A stretch of 64,000 nt of DNA from Alteromonas naphthalenivorans (lineage in GTDB: Bacteria; Pseudomonadota; Gammaproteobacteria; Enterobacterales; Alteromonadaceae): contig NC_015554.1 of assembly GCF_000213655.1 (NCBI RefSeq), forward strand, positions 2,604,001 to 2,668,000, given 5' to 3'. The notes under the pieces were generated by a model. The model saw nothing but the letters and a program-made list of their open reading frames with translations, had not been told where the DNA came from and made no database searches. The position numbers and the translations under genes were made by a program. Positions 32,843 to 42,909 of this stretch are shown piece by piece. Within the stretch, counting starts at the first letter, position 1; each line of letters begins with the position of its first letter.

Positions 32843-33811
32843 TTAGCCACCTAACATAGCTAAGTGCTTCGTTGCTCCAGTATTACCTTCATGCAAAAAG
32901 TGCGTTGCATGCTTCTCACCTAAGCACTCAACTAAAAACTGTTGTAGTCCTACTACATCTTGGTCGGCTAGTAGGTGTCGCATATCAATACCGTGCTCAC
33001 TAAATAAGCACAAATGTAATTTACCATTGGCGGCAACGCGAAGTCGATTACAACTTTTACAAAAATCTTTGCTGTACGGCATGATAAGACCAATTTTACC
33101 GGCATAGTCAGGATGAAAGAATTCCTGTGCAGGGCCAGCATCTTTTCGTCTAACCATGGGTTGCCATCCGGCATCTATAAGCGTTTGCTTAAGTGGGGTT
33201 CCACCTTGATGCTGCGCTTTAAAGAAATGAGTAGTATCGCCGGTTTCCATCAACTCAATAAACCGCAATGTGACAGGCATCGTTTTCAGCCAATCAAGGA
33301 AGCGATTCAATCGTGCATCAGAAAAATCATTTAGCAGCACCGAATTTACTTTTACATCAAGACCAGCCTCAACCGCAGCGTCCAGCCCGGCTAACACTTG
33401 CTTTAATTTGTCTTGCCCTGTAATTGCCGCAAACTGCCTGGGATCTAAGCTATCTATGCTGACATTCACTTGGTGTAAACCCGCCTGTTTCCACGCGGCA
33501 GCATGTTCAGCCATACGACCACCATGGGTGGTCATGGCCACTCGCTTTATGCCGGGAGTATTTGCCGTTGCACTTAAAATATCGAGAAAGTCGCGGCGAA
33601 GTGTTGGCTCACCGCCAGTAAGGCGGACTTTTGACGTACCCAGCCCTGAAAAGGCACTCAATAGCGTGTTGATTTCGCCTAAGGAAAGAAAATGCTCACT
33701 GGAAGGACCTTGGTAGCCGTCAGGCAAACAATACTGACAGCGAAAATTACACGCCTCCGTTACCGATAAACGCAAATAATGGAATTGTCGCCCAAAGCTA
33801 TCTTCTAACAA
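32843..33811 (-). CDS. moaA: GTP 3',8-cyclase MoaA (molybdopterin synthesis)
   Basis: MoaA is a radical-SAM enzyme that starts molybdenum cofactor biosynthesis from GTP. The N-terminal iron-sulfur motif is in TEACNFRCQYC. The second, substrate-binding cluster is CKSCNRLRVAANGKLHLCLF near the C-terminus, with the GxxGG-like glycines needed for MoaC coupling less clear (ending NTGATKHLAMLGG). I prefer the TTG at 33811 (GGGAG five bases upstream, giving LEDSFGRQFHYLRLS as in E. coli); ten more residues are in frame upstream. Other moa/moe genes are not in this window. Confidence 0.9.
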   Translation of the reverse strand: MLEDSFGRQFHYLRLSVTEACNFRCQYCLPDGYQGPSSEHFLSLGEINTLLSAFSGLGTSKVRLTGGEPTLRRDFLDILSATANTPGIKRVAMTTHGGRMAEHAAAWKQAGLHQVNVSIDSLDPRQFAAITGQDKLKQVLAGLDAAVEAGLDVKVNSVLLNDFSDARLNRFLDWLKTMPVTLRFIELMETGDTTHFFKAQHQGGTPLKQTLIDAGWQPMVRRKDAGPAQEFFHPDYAGKIGLIMPYSKDFCKSCNRLRVAANGKLHLCLFSEHGIDMRHLLADQDVVGLQQFLVECLGEKHATHFLHEGNTGATKHLAMLGG

Positions 33812-34111
33812 ATTTTCTCCCTTTAGGGGTACGTAAAACAAATAATGTGATTAAATAGACTATGATGTCTTTTCGCCAGTTTACGCGGCTGCAAATAAGA
33901 ATGAAATGTTTGATAACGCATAAATTAGAACGTTTTATCGTACCGTTAACTTATTTCTCTTAAATAAATATAACGGTTCACCGTAAACAATGTAGTTTAA
34001 AGTTCGTTAATCTATCACAATTCACCTTTATGCAGGGGCTTTCCTTCCTGCCTTCCGTTAACGTCTTCGTTTTACACCGTCACAAATATGCAGTGAGAAC
34101 AATATTACACC

Positions 34112-35914
34112 ATGCGAAAAAATCGATTTCCGCTAAACGAAAATGAGCCTATCAAATGGCAAGTGCTCAAGCAGTTGTGGCCTTACCTTCTTGAGTTCAA
34201 AGGTAGGGTAGCATTAGCGTTACTGTGCTTAGTCGCCGCTAAACTTGCCAGCATTGGTCTACCCTATGTACTCAAATACACGGTAGATAGTTTAAATGGG
34301 GATGTGGAAGCACTGGCCATTGCCGTACCTATCAGCTTAATTATTGCGTACGGCGCACTTAGGCTCACCAATGTTTTACTTGGCGAAGTACGAGACACCT
34401 TATTCGGACGTGTCACCGAACGCGCTATGCGCCGGCTAGGTTTAAAGGTATTTAATCATCTGCACAATCTAGATTTAGGCTTTCATTTAAACCGCAGAAC
34501 GGGCGGCTTATCAAGAGATATTGAACGTGGCACAAATGGCGTAAGTTTCTTAATGCGGTTTATGGTGTTTAACATCGTGCCTACCCTTTTAGAGATTGGC
34601 TTAGTCGTGATATTGCTATTGATTCAGTTTGGCTGGTCGTTTGCGATGATCATTGTGGTCAGTGTCATCAGCTATGTCATGTTTTCGATGAAAGCTACCG
34701 ATTGGCGCACGCGATTTGTGCAGCAAATGAATGAAGCTGACTCCACCACCAACTCACGCGCGGTAGACAGCTTACTTAACTTTGAAACCGTAAAGTATTT
34801 CAACAATGAGCGCTTCGAAGCAAATCGATACGATACAGATTTAGCTGGCTGGGAAAAAGCCAGGCGTAAAAATCGGTTATCACTGTTTGCCTTAAATGGC
34901 GGACAGGCCAGCATTATTGCCCTAGCAATGACAGCCATGATGGCGAATGCAGCTTATGGCGTAATGGAAGGCGAGATGACCATTGGTGATTTCGTGCTAA
35001 TTAACGCCTTCACCATGCAAATATTTATGCCTCTCAATTTCTTGGGCTTTGTGTATCGGGAAATCCGTGGCTCGCTAGCGAACATTCAAAACTTGTTTTC
35101 CCTGCTATCCCAAAAACCCGCAATTGAAGATAAACCCAATGCTACCCACCTCTCAGCAAAACAGGCGAGCATACGTTTTAGTAACGTTCAATTTCACTAT
35201 CAGCAAGCACGGCCTATTTTAAAAGGAATCAGCTTCGAGGTGCCATCAGGCGCCAAGATTGCTGTGGTTGGCGAAAGTGGTGCTGGAAAATCCACCATCA
35301 TGAAGTTGCTGTTTCGTTTTTACGACCCCACCGAGGGTGGCATTTTCATAAACGGGCAGGATATTCGCGAACTTAGCCAACACAGTTTACGAAGCCATAT
35401 CGGTATTGTTCCACAAGATACCGTGTTGTTTAATACATCCTTGGTAGAAAATATCCGTTACGGCAACCCTGATGCTAGCGACGAAGAAGTTACTCATGCT
35501 ATTAAGCTTGCGCATTTAACCCAATTTGTTGAAAGCTTGCCAGACGGACTAGACACAACAGTAGGCGAACGTGGGCTAAAACTCTCTGGCGGCGAAAAAC
35601 AGCGAGTTGCCATCGCTCGTGCGCTATTAAAAGGTGCGCCAATAATGATATTCGATGAAGCGACCTCTTCGTTAGACAGTCAATCTGAGCAAGCGATATT
35701 AGGCGCGCTGCGAGACGCCGCAAAGGGGCATACTAGCTTGGTTATTGCCCATAGGCTGTCTACTATCGTCGATGCCGATACCATCTTAGTGTTAAGCAAG
35801 GGCATGATTGCCGAACATGGCACCCACGAGACTCTTTTAGCACAACAAGGTATATACAATCGGCTGTGGGCTACTCAGCAGCGAGATTCAAATCATGAAG
35901 AAATGGGCCAATGA
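34112..35914 (+). CDS. ABC exporter, Atm1/HMT1 family
   Basis: This is a 600-residue half-transporter: six TM helices in residues 25-320, then the ATPase with Walker A GESGAGKST near residue 387, signature LSGGEKQR near residue 492, Walker B IMIFDEATSSLD and H-loop IAHRLST. The membrane part has Atm1-type features (LGEVRDTLFGRVTERAMRRLGLKVFNHLHNLDLGFHL in pieces; NFETVKYFNNE), a family that exports glutathione-linked sulfur or metal conjugates. The 270-base region upstream (33842-34111) is AT-rich and probably carries promoters for this gene and moaA, but I cannot place them. Confidence 0.88.
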   Translation: MRKNRFPLNENEPIKWQVLKQLWPYLLEFKGRVALALLCLVAAKLASIGLPYVLKYTVDSLNGDVEALAIAVPISLIIAYGALRLTNVLLGEVRDTLFGRVTERAMRRLGLKVFNHLHNLDLGFHLNRRTGGLSRDIERGTNGVSFLMRFMVFNIVPTLLEIGLVVILLLIQFGWSFAMIIVVSVISYVMFSMKATDWRTRFVQQMNEADSTTNSRAVDSLLNFETVKYFNNERFEANRYDTDLAGWEKARRKNRLSLFALNGGQASIIALAMTAMMANAAYGVMEGEMTIGDFVLINAFTMQIFMPLNFLGFVYREIRGSLANIQNLFSLLSQKPAIEDKPNATHLSAKQASIRFSNVQFHYQQARPILKGISFEVPSGAKIAVVGESGAGKSTIMKLLFRFYDPTEGGIFINGQDIRELSQHSLRSHIGIVPQDTVLFNTSLVENIRYGNPDASDEEVTHAIKLAHLTQFVESLPDGLDTTVGERGLKLSGGEKQRVAIARALLKGAPIMIFDEATSSLDSQSEQAILGALRDAAKGHTSLVIAHRLSTIVDADTILVLSKGMIAEHGTHETLLAQQGIYNRLWATQQRDSNHEEMGQ

Positions 35915-36088
35915 ATACTAAAGAAGTGATGCGGCTTGAGGCTCTTACCGAATGTACCCATCCAGTATATTCGACATTTATATTCAAACCGTGAACACAA
36001 GTGCATATACCTGTTCATCGCAGACGAGAATATTGACACCTTGTAGGCACTCTAACAACCTAACGACATTAAAGTAATTTTGAGCAAT

Positions 36089-36304
36089 ATGGATCCAGAA
36101 GCAATAAAAAGTGCAATCAACCAAACCATGCCATTCGGAAAGTATGCAGGACGACGCCTGTTTCACCTACCAGAACCTTATTTAGTTTGGTTTAACAAAC
36201 AAGGTTTTCCCGAAGGAAAGCTGGGGCAGCAACTCGCGCTCATGTACGAAATTAAACTAAATGGATTAGAGTCAGTTGTTGAGCCTCTACTTAATGACGA
36301 CTAA
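36089..36304 (+). CDS. DUF3820 family protein
   Basis: This 71-residue protein has the conserved MPFGKYAGRRLFHLPEPYLVWF signature of DUF3820 (shown here as 14-35) followed by a short helix with LALMYEIKLNG. The GKY-G-RL-LP-YL-WF pattern resembles the nucleic-acid-linked small domains also found appended to exonucleases. The function is unknown. The ATG at 36089 gives the family start MDPEAIKSAI; an upstream TTG is in frame. It is a single gene. Confidence 0.82.
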   Translation: MDPEAIKSAINQTMPFGKYAGRRLFHLPEPYLVWFNKQGFPEGKLGQQLALMYEIKLNGLESVVEPLLNDD

Positions 36305-36518
36305 GTTCGGCTCACTATTTAATTTTAATGATGCATAACAAGTAAGTGCGTCCCCCCTATTAACCTATTCCGAGTTTTTAAGCGCTGTGAATGATCCAGC
36401 TCACAAATCGATTTATGCAAAATAGAGATTAATCAAATACAAATTCATCATTTCTGTAATAAATAAAAACACCATAAAATACCTCCATTAACAGCTCACA
36501 CAACATGTAGATATTATT

Positions 36519-37720
36519 ATGGATCCCAAATCATCACCCTCTCTCACAACAGGTAAATTATTGCTCATGTCGAGCGCGGTGGCGGCTACCGTTGCTAATC
36601 TATATTACAATCAACCTATATTGCCGCAGATAGGCAAAGAACTGGGCTAAGTACCCACCAGCTCGGTGCAATTCCGTCCGCTGGCCAGATTGGATATGCT
36701 GTGGCCTTGTTATTTCTATCTCCTTTGGGCGACACCGTATCCCGTAAAACGATAATTGGTTTACTGTCTGTTTTGCTTGTTATCGCTTCACTCGTGGCAT
36801 TTTCAACAACTAGCTTATTTATGCTCGTTGCCGCCTGTTTCACAATTGGTCTTGGGGCCAATATTACGCAACAAATTATTCCATTCGCGGCGTCCTTAAG
36901 TACACCAGAGAATAAAGGGAAAGTTATCGGTACTATCATGACAGGGCTAACCGTGGGCATATTATTGTCTAGAACCGTAAGTGGGTTTGTAGGAGAGTTA
37001 TTTAACTGGCGCGCGGTGTTTCTCATGTCAGCACTACTAGCTACATGTTTTGGTATCTTGCTCTATTTATACTTACCTGCGAATAAACCCGCCAGCACAA
37101 TGCCTTATCCCAAGTTAGTATTAAGTATGATTTCGCTAATAAAACAACATGCCGCGCTTCGTCAGTCTGCGTTAACCGGAAGCTTGTGGTTCGCTGCGTT
37201 TAATGCCTTGTGGGCTACCTTAGCTTTACATGTTCATGAGTCTCCTTTTAACTACAATGCACAACAAGCTGGGCTGTTTGGTGTAGTGGCATTGGCAGGT
37301 ATTGTGGGTGCAAAAGTATCAGGGAGCTTGGTAAACAAAGTGGGCGTTCGCAATATGATAAATATAGCGTTGGGACTTATCTTTCTTGGGTTTACTATTT
37401 CAGGTTTGTTCGGAGAAAACTTATGGGGGTTAATTGTAGGTATAGTGCTTATCGATCTGGGGATATTCAGTGCCCAAGTGTCCAATCAAGTTCGCGTATT
37501 TTCAATCGACGTTTCAGCGCAAAGTCGAATAAATGGTATTTACATGCTGGGGTATTATCTCGGTGGTGCACTAGGCTCTTATGCTGGCCTCATTGCGTTT
37601 AACAGATTTTCTTGGCTTGGTGTGGTTGTGGTTAGCCTAGCATTTGTTAGTAGTGCGTTATTCGTTAATAATTTGAATCGCTCGCGCATTAAGAATCTTC
37701 ATTCTCATACTAGCGTTTAG
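36519..37720 (+). pseudogene. MFS transporter interrupted by a one-base deletion
   Basis: The gene starts at an ATG (36519) and reads LLMSSAVAATVANLYYNQPILPQIGKELG, typical of the N-terminus of an AraJ/YwoG-like major facilitator, then hits TAA at 36648-36650. One base less, the reading continues as LSTHQLGAIPSAGQIGYAVALLFLSPLGDTVSRK and on to 37720. Restoring a C in GGCTAAGT (GGCCTAAGT) near 36647 joins the halves into about 400 residues with 12 TM helices. The downstream part alone lacks TM1. It is either a recent pseudogene or a sequencing error. The likely substrate class is sugars or drugs, unresolved. Confidence 0.85.
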
Positions 37721-37760
37721 AGCTGTGCACGTAGGTGATGATTTAATCTAAAGGTCAGAC

Positions 37761-37797
37761 AAAAAAAGGGTAAATCGACATGCGATTTACCCTTTTC
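37761..37797. terminator. Bidirectional terminator
   Basis: AAAAGGGTAAATCG pairs with CGATTTACCCTTTT around a short loop, with A- and T-runs on both sides. It serves the MFS gene and the convergent DAHP synthase. Confidence 0.88.
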
Positions 37798-37815
37798 ACT
37801 CTGTTTTGTTAACGC

Positions 37816-39159
37816 TTATGCGTTGCGTAAATGGTCTGCCACTAAGAACGCCATTTCAAGTACTTGATCGGCGTTTAAACGCGGATCGCACTGGGTTTTA
37901 TACGCTTGCGCTAAGTCTTCATCACTAATTTCATATGCACCGCCAGTACACTCAGTCACGTGTTGGCCAGTCATCTCAAGGTGAATACCACCAGCATGTG
38001 TGCCTTCATCGCTATGTGCTTGGAAGAACTGTTTAATCTCACGCAAAATGGCATCAAAATTACGAGTTTTGTAACCGCTTGATGCAGAGAACGTATTTCC
38101 GTGCATGGGGTCTGAACTCCATACTACGTGTCTACCTTCTGCTTTAACGCGGCGCAATAAGCGAGGTAAATTATCAGCTAAGTTATCAGCCCCCATACGG
38201 GTAATAAGGGTCAATCTACCTGGATCGTTATTCGGGTTAAGCGCATCAATCAAACGAATAAGTTCGTCTTCTTGCATGCTAGGCCCAACTTTCACACCAA
38301 TAGGGTTGTGAATACCGCGGAAGAACTCAATATGGGCATGGTCTAGCTGACGGGTACGCTCACCAATCCAAATCATGTGCGCAGAGCAATCGTAAGGCTT
38401 ACCCGTTAGCGTATCAATTCGCGTGAGGGCTTGTTCATAGTTAAGCAGTAATGCTTCATGCGACGTAAACAATGACGTTTCGTGCAATGTAGGGCTAGAT
38501 TGGGAATTAATACCAATCACATCCATGAACGATAACGTATCTTGAATACGCACGGCCATATCATGATAGCGCTCTTTAAGCGGGTTGTTTTCAACAAATG
38601 CCATATTCCAACGATTTACTTCATGAAGGTCGGCTAAGCCACCTTGAGAAAAAGCGCGAAGTAAATTAAGCGTCGATGCACTGCGGTGGTACGCCTCAAT
38701 CAAACGGTTCGGATCGGGGCGGCGAGCCGCTTCGTTAAACTCGAAACTATTAATGATATCGCCGCGGTAGCTTGGCAATGTAACACCATCACGGGTTTCG
38801 AAGTTTGATGAACGAGGCTTAGCATATTGACCCGCCATGCGAGCCACTTTTGTAACTGGACACCGACCTGCAAAGGTTAAAACAATGGCCATCTGAAGCA
38901 ATACTTTAAAGGTATCGCGAATTTTTGGCGCATTAAATTCGTCAAACGATTCGGCGCAGTCACCGCCTTGAAGCAGAAAGCCTTTACCTAAACTAACCTC
39001 ACCAAGTTGACGGCGAAGATCACGGGCTTCAGCGGCAAAAACCAGCGGTGGATATGTACTTAGCGTGTGCTCTACTTGTTTAAGTTGTGCCGCATCATCG
39101 TACTCTGGTTGTTGAAGGATAGGTTTTTGCCTCCAACTGTCTACTTGCCAATTACTCAA
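37816..39159 (-). CDS. Class II 3-deoxy-7-phosphoheptulonate (DAHP) synthase
   Basis: This enzyme performs the first step of the shikimate pathway, joining erythrose 4-phosphate and PEP. It is the plant/Mycobacterium-type (class II) enzyme of 447 residues, not the E. coli AroFGH type. Recognisable class II stretches are [47 protein letters not shown], and [18 protein letters not shown]. It supplies chorismate for the trp operon encoded 26 kb away. Some class II enzymes are inhibited by aromatic products; the regulation here is not visible. It stands alone, after btuCD. Confidence 0.92.
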   Translation of the reverse strand: MSNWQVDSWRQKPILQQPEYDDAAQLKQVEHTLSTYPPLVFAAEARDLRRQLGEVSLGKGFLLQGGDCAESFDEFNAPKIRDTFKVLLQMAIVLTFAGRCPVTKVARMAGQYAKPRSSNFETRDGVTLPSYRGDIINSFEFNEAARRPDPNRLIEAYHRSASTLNLLRAFSQGGLADLHEVNRWNMAFVENNPLKERYHDMAVRIQDTLSFMDVIGINSQSSPTLHETSLFTSHEALLLNYEQALTRIDTLTGKPYDCSAHMIWIGERTRQLDHAHIEFFRGIHNPIGVKVGPSMQEDELIRLIDALNPNNDPGRLTLITRMGADNLADNLPRLLRRVKAEGRHVVWSSDPMHGNTFSASSGYKTRNFDAILREIKQFFQAHSDEGTHAGGIHLEMTGQHVTECTGGAYEISDEDLAQAYKTQCDPRLNADQVLEMAFLVADHLRNA

Positions 39160-39241
39160 GGGGTTCTCCTGATTTAAGTGTTTTTACGTTTAGGCAAACG
39201 TTAATCTCGTTGTATGAGCGCTTATCTGTATGCGCGCCATT

Positions 39242-40015
39242 TTACCACATTTGATCTAATACAATAGGTGCGCAAACTTGAATATCTAGAAAGTCGTCGC
39301 GCTTATTCACTGCAAAATGACAATCAAAGGTATGTTCTAGGTTTTTAACCGACAATACCGACTCGGGTAAACCGAAACTTACGCTAGTACCCAACTTCAT
39401 GAGCAGCATTTTATAACTATAGTTTGCGCTTAATGAAATGTCATGACTGCTTAGCACTAAGGTATTCCCTTTATTGCATAAGGCTTGAAACAGCGCCATC
39501 AATGCGTATTGATGGCGAATATCTACCCCTTGCAAGGGTTCATCTAACAATAAAAGCGCTTCCCCCCGCTTAATGGCAGGCCAAACTTGCAGCAGTGCAC
39601 GGCAAATTTCAACGCGCTGACGCTCTCCACCTGAAAGTCGGTTTAAGGGCGTTTGATAAAAACCCGTTACTTCCAGTGTGGCCTCTAACAAACTGGGAAG
39701 TTCGAACGCCTGCTCACTTGAAAAAAACGAAAGGTATTCTCTTACTGATACCGCAAATACAGCTTCACTTTGCTGTGCTAATAAGGTTCTAAATGTTGCC
39801 AATGCACTTAGAGGCCATTGAGGTAGGGGTTGTTTTAGCAGTAAAGCCTCGCCATGTTCAGCGGGTAATACGCCTGCCATTATCGATAAAAGGGTAGATT
39901 TTCCAGCACCATTCGGCCCTAAAATATGGACGCAATCACCTTTATTGATATCAAGGGTGATATTCGTTAAACGCTTGTTCACGTTAATATTGCGCAATGA
40001 AATAACTGGGCTCAT
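39242..40015 (-). CDS. btuD: Vitamin B12 ABC transporter ATP-binding protein BtuD
   Basis: This is the ATPase of the BtuCD importer. It has Walker A GPNGAGKST near residue 34, the signature LSGGERQRVE near residue 129, Walker B LLLLDEPLQGVD and H-loop SSHD. Its first bases overlap the end of btuC. The short distance from the signature to Walker B is lengthened by the small insertion VWPAIKRGEA, also present in many BtuD proteins. No periplasmic BtuF or outer-membrane BtuB gene is in the window. Confidence 0.85.
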   Translation of the reverse strand: MSPVISLRNINVNKRLTNITLDINKGDCVHILGPNGAGKSTLLSIMAGVLPAEHGEALLLKQPLPQWPLSALATFRTLLAQQSEAVFAVSVREYLSFFSSEQAFELPSLLEATLEVTGFYQTPLNRLSGGERQRVEICRALLQVWPAIKRGEALLLLDEPLQGVDIRHQYALMALFQALCNKGNTLVLSSHDISLSANYSYKMLLMKLGTSVSFGLPESVLSVKNLEHTFDCHFAVNKRDDFLDIQVCAPIVLDQMW

Positions 40016-40980
40016 CGAAGCTGCCCTTTAAGTAATGCCCAAATGAGTAAAGGGCCACCGAGGGTGGCAGTGATCATCGATACCGGCAGGGTTATCGCAC
40101 GCGTAAGTTCAGACATGAGCACCACAACAAGTAATAAACTGGCGCCACATAACGCGCTTGCTGGTAACAGTATTCTATTGTCATGGCCAAGAATAAGCCG
40201 AAGAATGTGGGGCACTAACAGCCCAACAAAGGCAATAGCACCCGCAATAGACACCGCCGCCCCTACCCCCACGGCGGTAGCAATAAGACTACGTTCGGTA
40301 AGTCGTTGCACATTCACGCCGCTACTTAACGCGGCTAAATCTCCAGCATACAGGCGATTGAATTTTGCAGATTGGCGTATTTGATACCATAAACTACCAA
40401 CAATTAGTGGGCCGCTTAGCCATAAAATAGGCCACGTGGTTTGATAGACACTTCCCATCAGCCAAAACGTTAAATTACGCAATGATTGGGCATCACTAAA
40501 CATGTACAACCAAGCAATAACTGCCCCACTCAAGGTAGAGATAGCAATACCCGATAAAATAACAGCAACCGCAGAACCCAGAAGTTTTCTAGCAAGACGA
40601 TAAATAACAAACGTTGTTATTAGCGCACCAATAAAGCAGCCTAAAGGTAGTATGTAATGAAGATAAGGCTGTGCCCACAAAGGAGTAAGTAACAACAGGG
40701 ATGCAGCCACTAGGCTGGCGCCGCTAGTGATACCAATAATACCTGGGTCTGCCAACGGATTGCGCAATACTATTTGAAGAGTGGCACCACTGACTGCTAA
40801 TACACTACCTACTAAGATAGCGGTAATGATAAGCGGAATTTGAAGCTGTAGTGTGATGTGTTGTTTTAATGCCGTGGGTGAATCGGTTAGCCACACCGTG
40901 GCTAACACACCAACGGTTAGCAAGAAGGTAACACTACAAAGTAGGAAGGTGGCAGCCCTTCCCTTTAACACAGTGTGCAT
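40012..40980 (-). CDS. btuC: Vitamin B12 ABC transporter permease BtuC (FecCD family)
   Basis: This 322-residue permease has about nine or ten TM helices. FecCD landmarks are present: VSGATLQIVLRNPLADPGIIGITSGAS near residues 63-89, and AGAIAFVGLLVPHILRLILGHDNR near residues 245-268, the coupling helix region that docks on BtuD. FecCD permeases carry cobalamin or siderophores; the BtuC assignment rests on the match with E. coli BtuCD and is slightly uncertain. It follows the phosphatase gene after 2 bases. Confidence 0.85.
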   Translation of the reverse strand: MHTVLKGRAATFLLCSVTFLLTVGVLATVWLTDSPTALKQHITLQLQIPLIITAILVGSVLAVSGATLQIVLRNPLADPGIIGITSGASLVAASLLLLTPLWAQPYLHYILPLGCFIGALITTFVIYRLARKLLGSAVAVILSGIAISTLSGAVIAWLYMFSDAQSLRNLTFWLMGSVYQTTWPILWLSGPLIVGSLWYQIRQSAKFNRLYAGDLAALSSGVNVQRLTERSLIATAVGVGAAVSIAGAIAFVGLLVPHILRLILGHDNRILLPASALCGASLLLVVVLMSELTRAITLPVSMITATLGGPLLIWALLKGQLR

Positions 40981-40982
40981 AT

Positions 40983-41450
40983 CTAGCTCTGTTGAATATG
41001 TGCAATTAGCCCGTCAGAGGCCTCTTCAATTAAATCTAACACTAATTCAAAGCCCCGCTTTCCGCCATAATAAGGGTCGGGAACTTCTTTATCTTCACTG
41101 TTAGCGAAGTCTAAGAACAAGTGAATTTTTTCGTGGTGTTCAGGCGGCGACATTTCACGCAAATTGTCTAAGTTGCTATTATCCATCGCCAGAATGTAGT
41201 CGTACTTTTCGAAGTCTTTGTCATCTACCCGTCTACACTTTAAGCCTTTAAAGCTATAACCACGCTCTACGCCAACTGCTTGCGAGCGTTTATCGGGTTG
41301 TTTGCCAATGTGATACCCATGGGTTCCTGCAGAGCCTACGTCTAGTTTTAAACCAGCTCGAGCGGCCTTAGCAAGAAACACAGCTTCGGCCGTAGGTGAG
41401 CGGCAAATGTTACCCAAGCAAACGAATAACACCGATGTGTTCTGACCCAT
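40983..41450 (-). CDS. Low-molecular-weight protein tyrosine phosphatase
   Basis: This 155-residue phosphatase has the active-site loop VCLGNICRSPTAE near residues 10-22 (Cys11, Arg17), and the general acid Asp in PDPYYGGKRGFE near residue 127. The family dephosphorylates protein tyrosines or, in some cases, arginines. It is not beside a tyrosine kinase or exopolysaccharide cluster but heads a tight operon with btuC and btuD. Confidence 0.9.
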   Translation of the reverse strand: MGQNTSVLFVCLGNICRSPTAEAVFLAKAARAGLKLDVGSAGTHGYHIGKQPDKRSQAVGVERGYSFKGLKCRRVDDKDFEKYDYILAMDNSNLDNLREMSPPEHHEKIHLFLDFANSEDKEVPDPYYGGKRGFELVLDLIEEASDGLIAHIQQS

Positions 41451-41544
41451 ATAAAAATTCCTTTAAAACCAATAACGGCACTAAGCTAAACTTTATGTTA
41501 ACTTTCACGTAAATAACGCCGTTTAAAAAAATTGTGGAGCAGTA

Positions 41545-42267
41545 ATGACCGCACATGTATTAATGTTAAGTAGTTCTCGTCAGGGCGACGAAGCGTACCT
41601 TGAACATGCGAGAAGCCTTATTCTTGCACACTTAGGTGGCATTCGCGACCTACTATTTATTCCCTACGCAGCAGTGACACAAAGCTACGATAACTATGTC
41701 TCAGCTGTCGCAACAGCCCTGCCAGAATGTAATGTGACAGGGATTCATACCTTTGATCACCCTGTAAAGGTTATCAATAATGCAAAGGCAAATAATCAAG
41801 CCATTGTAGTAGGCGGCGGAAATACCTTCCATTTGATGCATACTATATACCAACAAAACTTATTGGAACCACTTCAGCACGCCATTGCTGAAGGCACGCC
41901 ATATATTGGCTGGAGTGCGGGCTCAAATATTTGTGGGCAAAGCATTCGAACAACCAATGATATGCCAATTGTTGAGCCAGAAAGCTTTAATGCGCTCAAT
42001 GTAGTTCCTTTTCAGTTGAATCCGCACTACAGCGATTATCACCCGCCGGGGCACAATGGTGAAACACGTGATCAGCGATTGGCTGAATTTACGGTGCTAA
42101 ACCCCACCACACCCGTGGTAGCCATTCGTGAAGGTACCGCTCTTTCTTTGTCTAAGCAGCAATTAACACTGGTGGGTGAGAAAGGCGGGTTTATATTTTT
42201 AGGTAACGAAAAGCGCCCAATCGCGCCAAATGAAAATTTAACAGAGCTTTTGAATAGCAGTTTGTAG
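41545..42267 (+). CDS. pepE: Dipeptidase E (alpha-aspartyl dipeptidase) PepE
   Basis: This is a peptidase S51 enzyme of 240 residues that hydrolyses dipeptides with N-terminal Asp. The nucleophile Ser124 sits in GWSAGSN, and the catalytic His is in NPHYSDYHPPGHNGET. The VVGGGNTFHL segment before it is typical. It ends 30 bases inside the convergent bioD gene, an unusually long 3' overlap with both reading frames intact. Confidence 0.93.
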   Translation: MTAHVLMLSSSRQGDEAYLEHARSLILAHLGGIRDLLFIPYAAVTQSYDNYVSAVATALPECNVTGIHTFDHPVKVINNAKANNQAIVVGGGNTFHLMHTIYQQNLLEPLQHAIAEGTPYIGWSAGSNICGQSIRTTNDMPIVEPESFNALNVVPFQLNPHYSDYHPPGHNGETRDQRLAEFTVLNPTTPVVAIREGTALSLSKQQLTLVGEKGGFIFLGNEKRPIAPNENLTELLNSSL

Positions 42268-42909
42268 CGCTTCGGTACTTGGCGCGCTTGAAAATGGCAC
42301 TTCCAGCAGCAGCGGTGCTGGCATAACGTTTTTAAGCGTAGCCAAATTGTCATCATATCTAGACATACAACCGGTGATATCGTTAGCTACCCAACCTACA
42401 ATATTAAGCCCGTCATTTTGAATTGCTTGCGCGGTAAGTAATGCATGGTTTAAACAGCCCAGCTTCATACCCACCACTAAAATCACGTCCATTTTTAAGT
42501 CGCTAACCACATCTGAAAGAAACAGCGTATCGGTTAACGGTAATCGCCAACCTCCCGCTCCTTCCATCAACAATAAATCAGGAGTCTCTTGCTGTAGGCG
42601 AACTAGCCCTTCAACCACAGCTTCACTGGTTAATGTTACGCCCGCTTCTTTAGCTGCGATGTGCGGCGCAATCGGCGGAACAAACGTAATAGGATTGATA
42701 GAACTAATAGGCAGTTTAATACTACTTGCTTGCTGAATTTCAGATGCGTCTTCGTTTACCCAGTCGTTTCCCACTTTTTCACAGCCTGCCGAAATAGGTT
42801 TATAACCTAAGCTCGTTTTTTGCGCGCTTTCAGCGGCTTTTAGTAGATGGCAAGTAACGTAGGTTTTACCTACTTCGGTATCGGTTCCGGTAATGAAATA
42901 CTGCTTCAT
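42238..42909 (-). CDS. bioD: Dethiobiotin synthetase BioD
   Basis: BioD carboxylates 7,8-diaminopelargonate to dethiobiotin using ATP. The P-loop GTDTEVGKTYVT is at residues 8-19 and the MEGAGGWRLPL motif near residue 114. It is 223 residues from the ATG at 42909, which overlaps the bioC stop (ATGA). It is the last gene of the bioBFCD operon. Confidence 0.93.
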   Translation of the reverse strand: MKQYFITGTDTEVGKTYVTCHLLKAAESAQKTSLGYKPISAGCEKVGNDWVNEDASEIQQASSIKLPISSINPITFVPPIAPHIAAKEAGVTLTSEAVVEGLVRLQQETPDLLLMEGAGGWRLPLTDTLFLSDVVSDLKMDVILVVGMKLGCLNHALLTAQAIQNDGLNIVGWVANDITGCMSRYDDNLATLKNVMPAPLLLEVPFSSAPSTEALQTAIQKLC

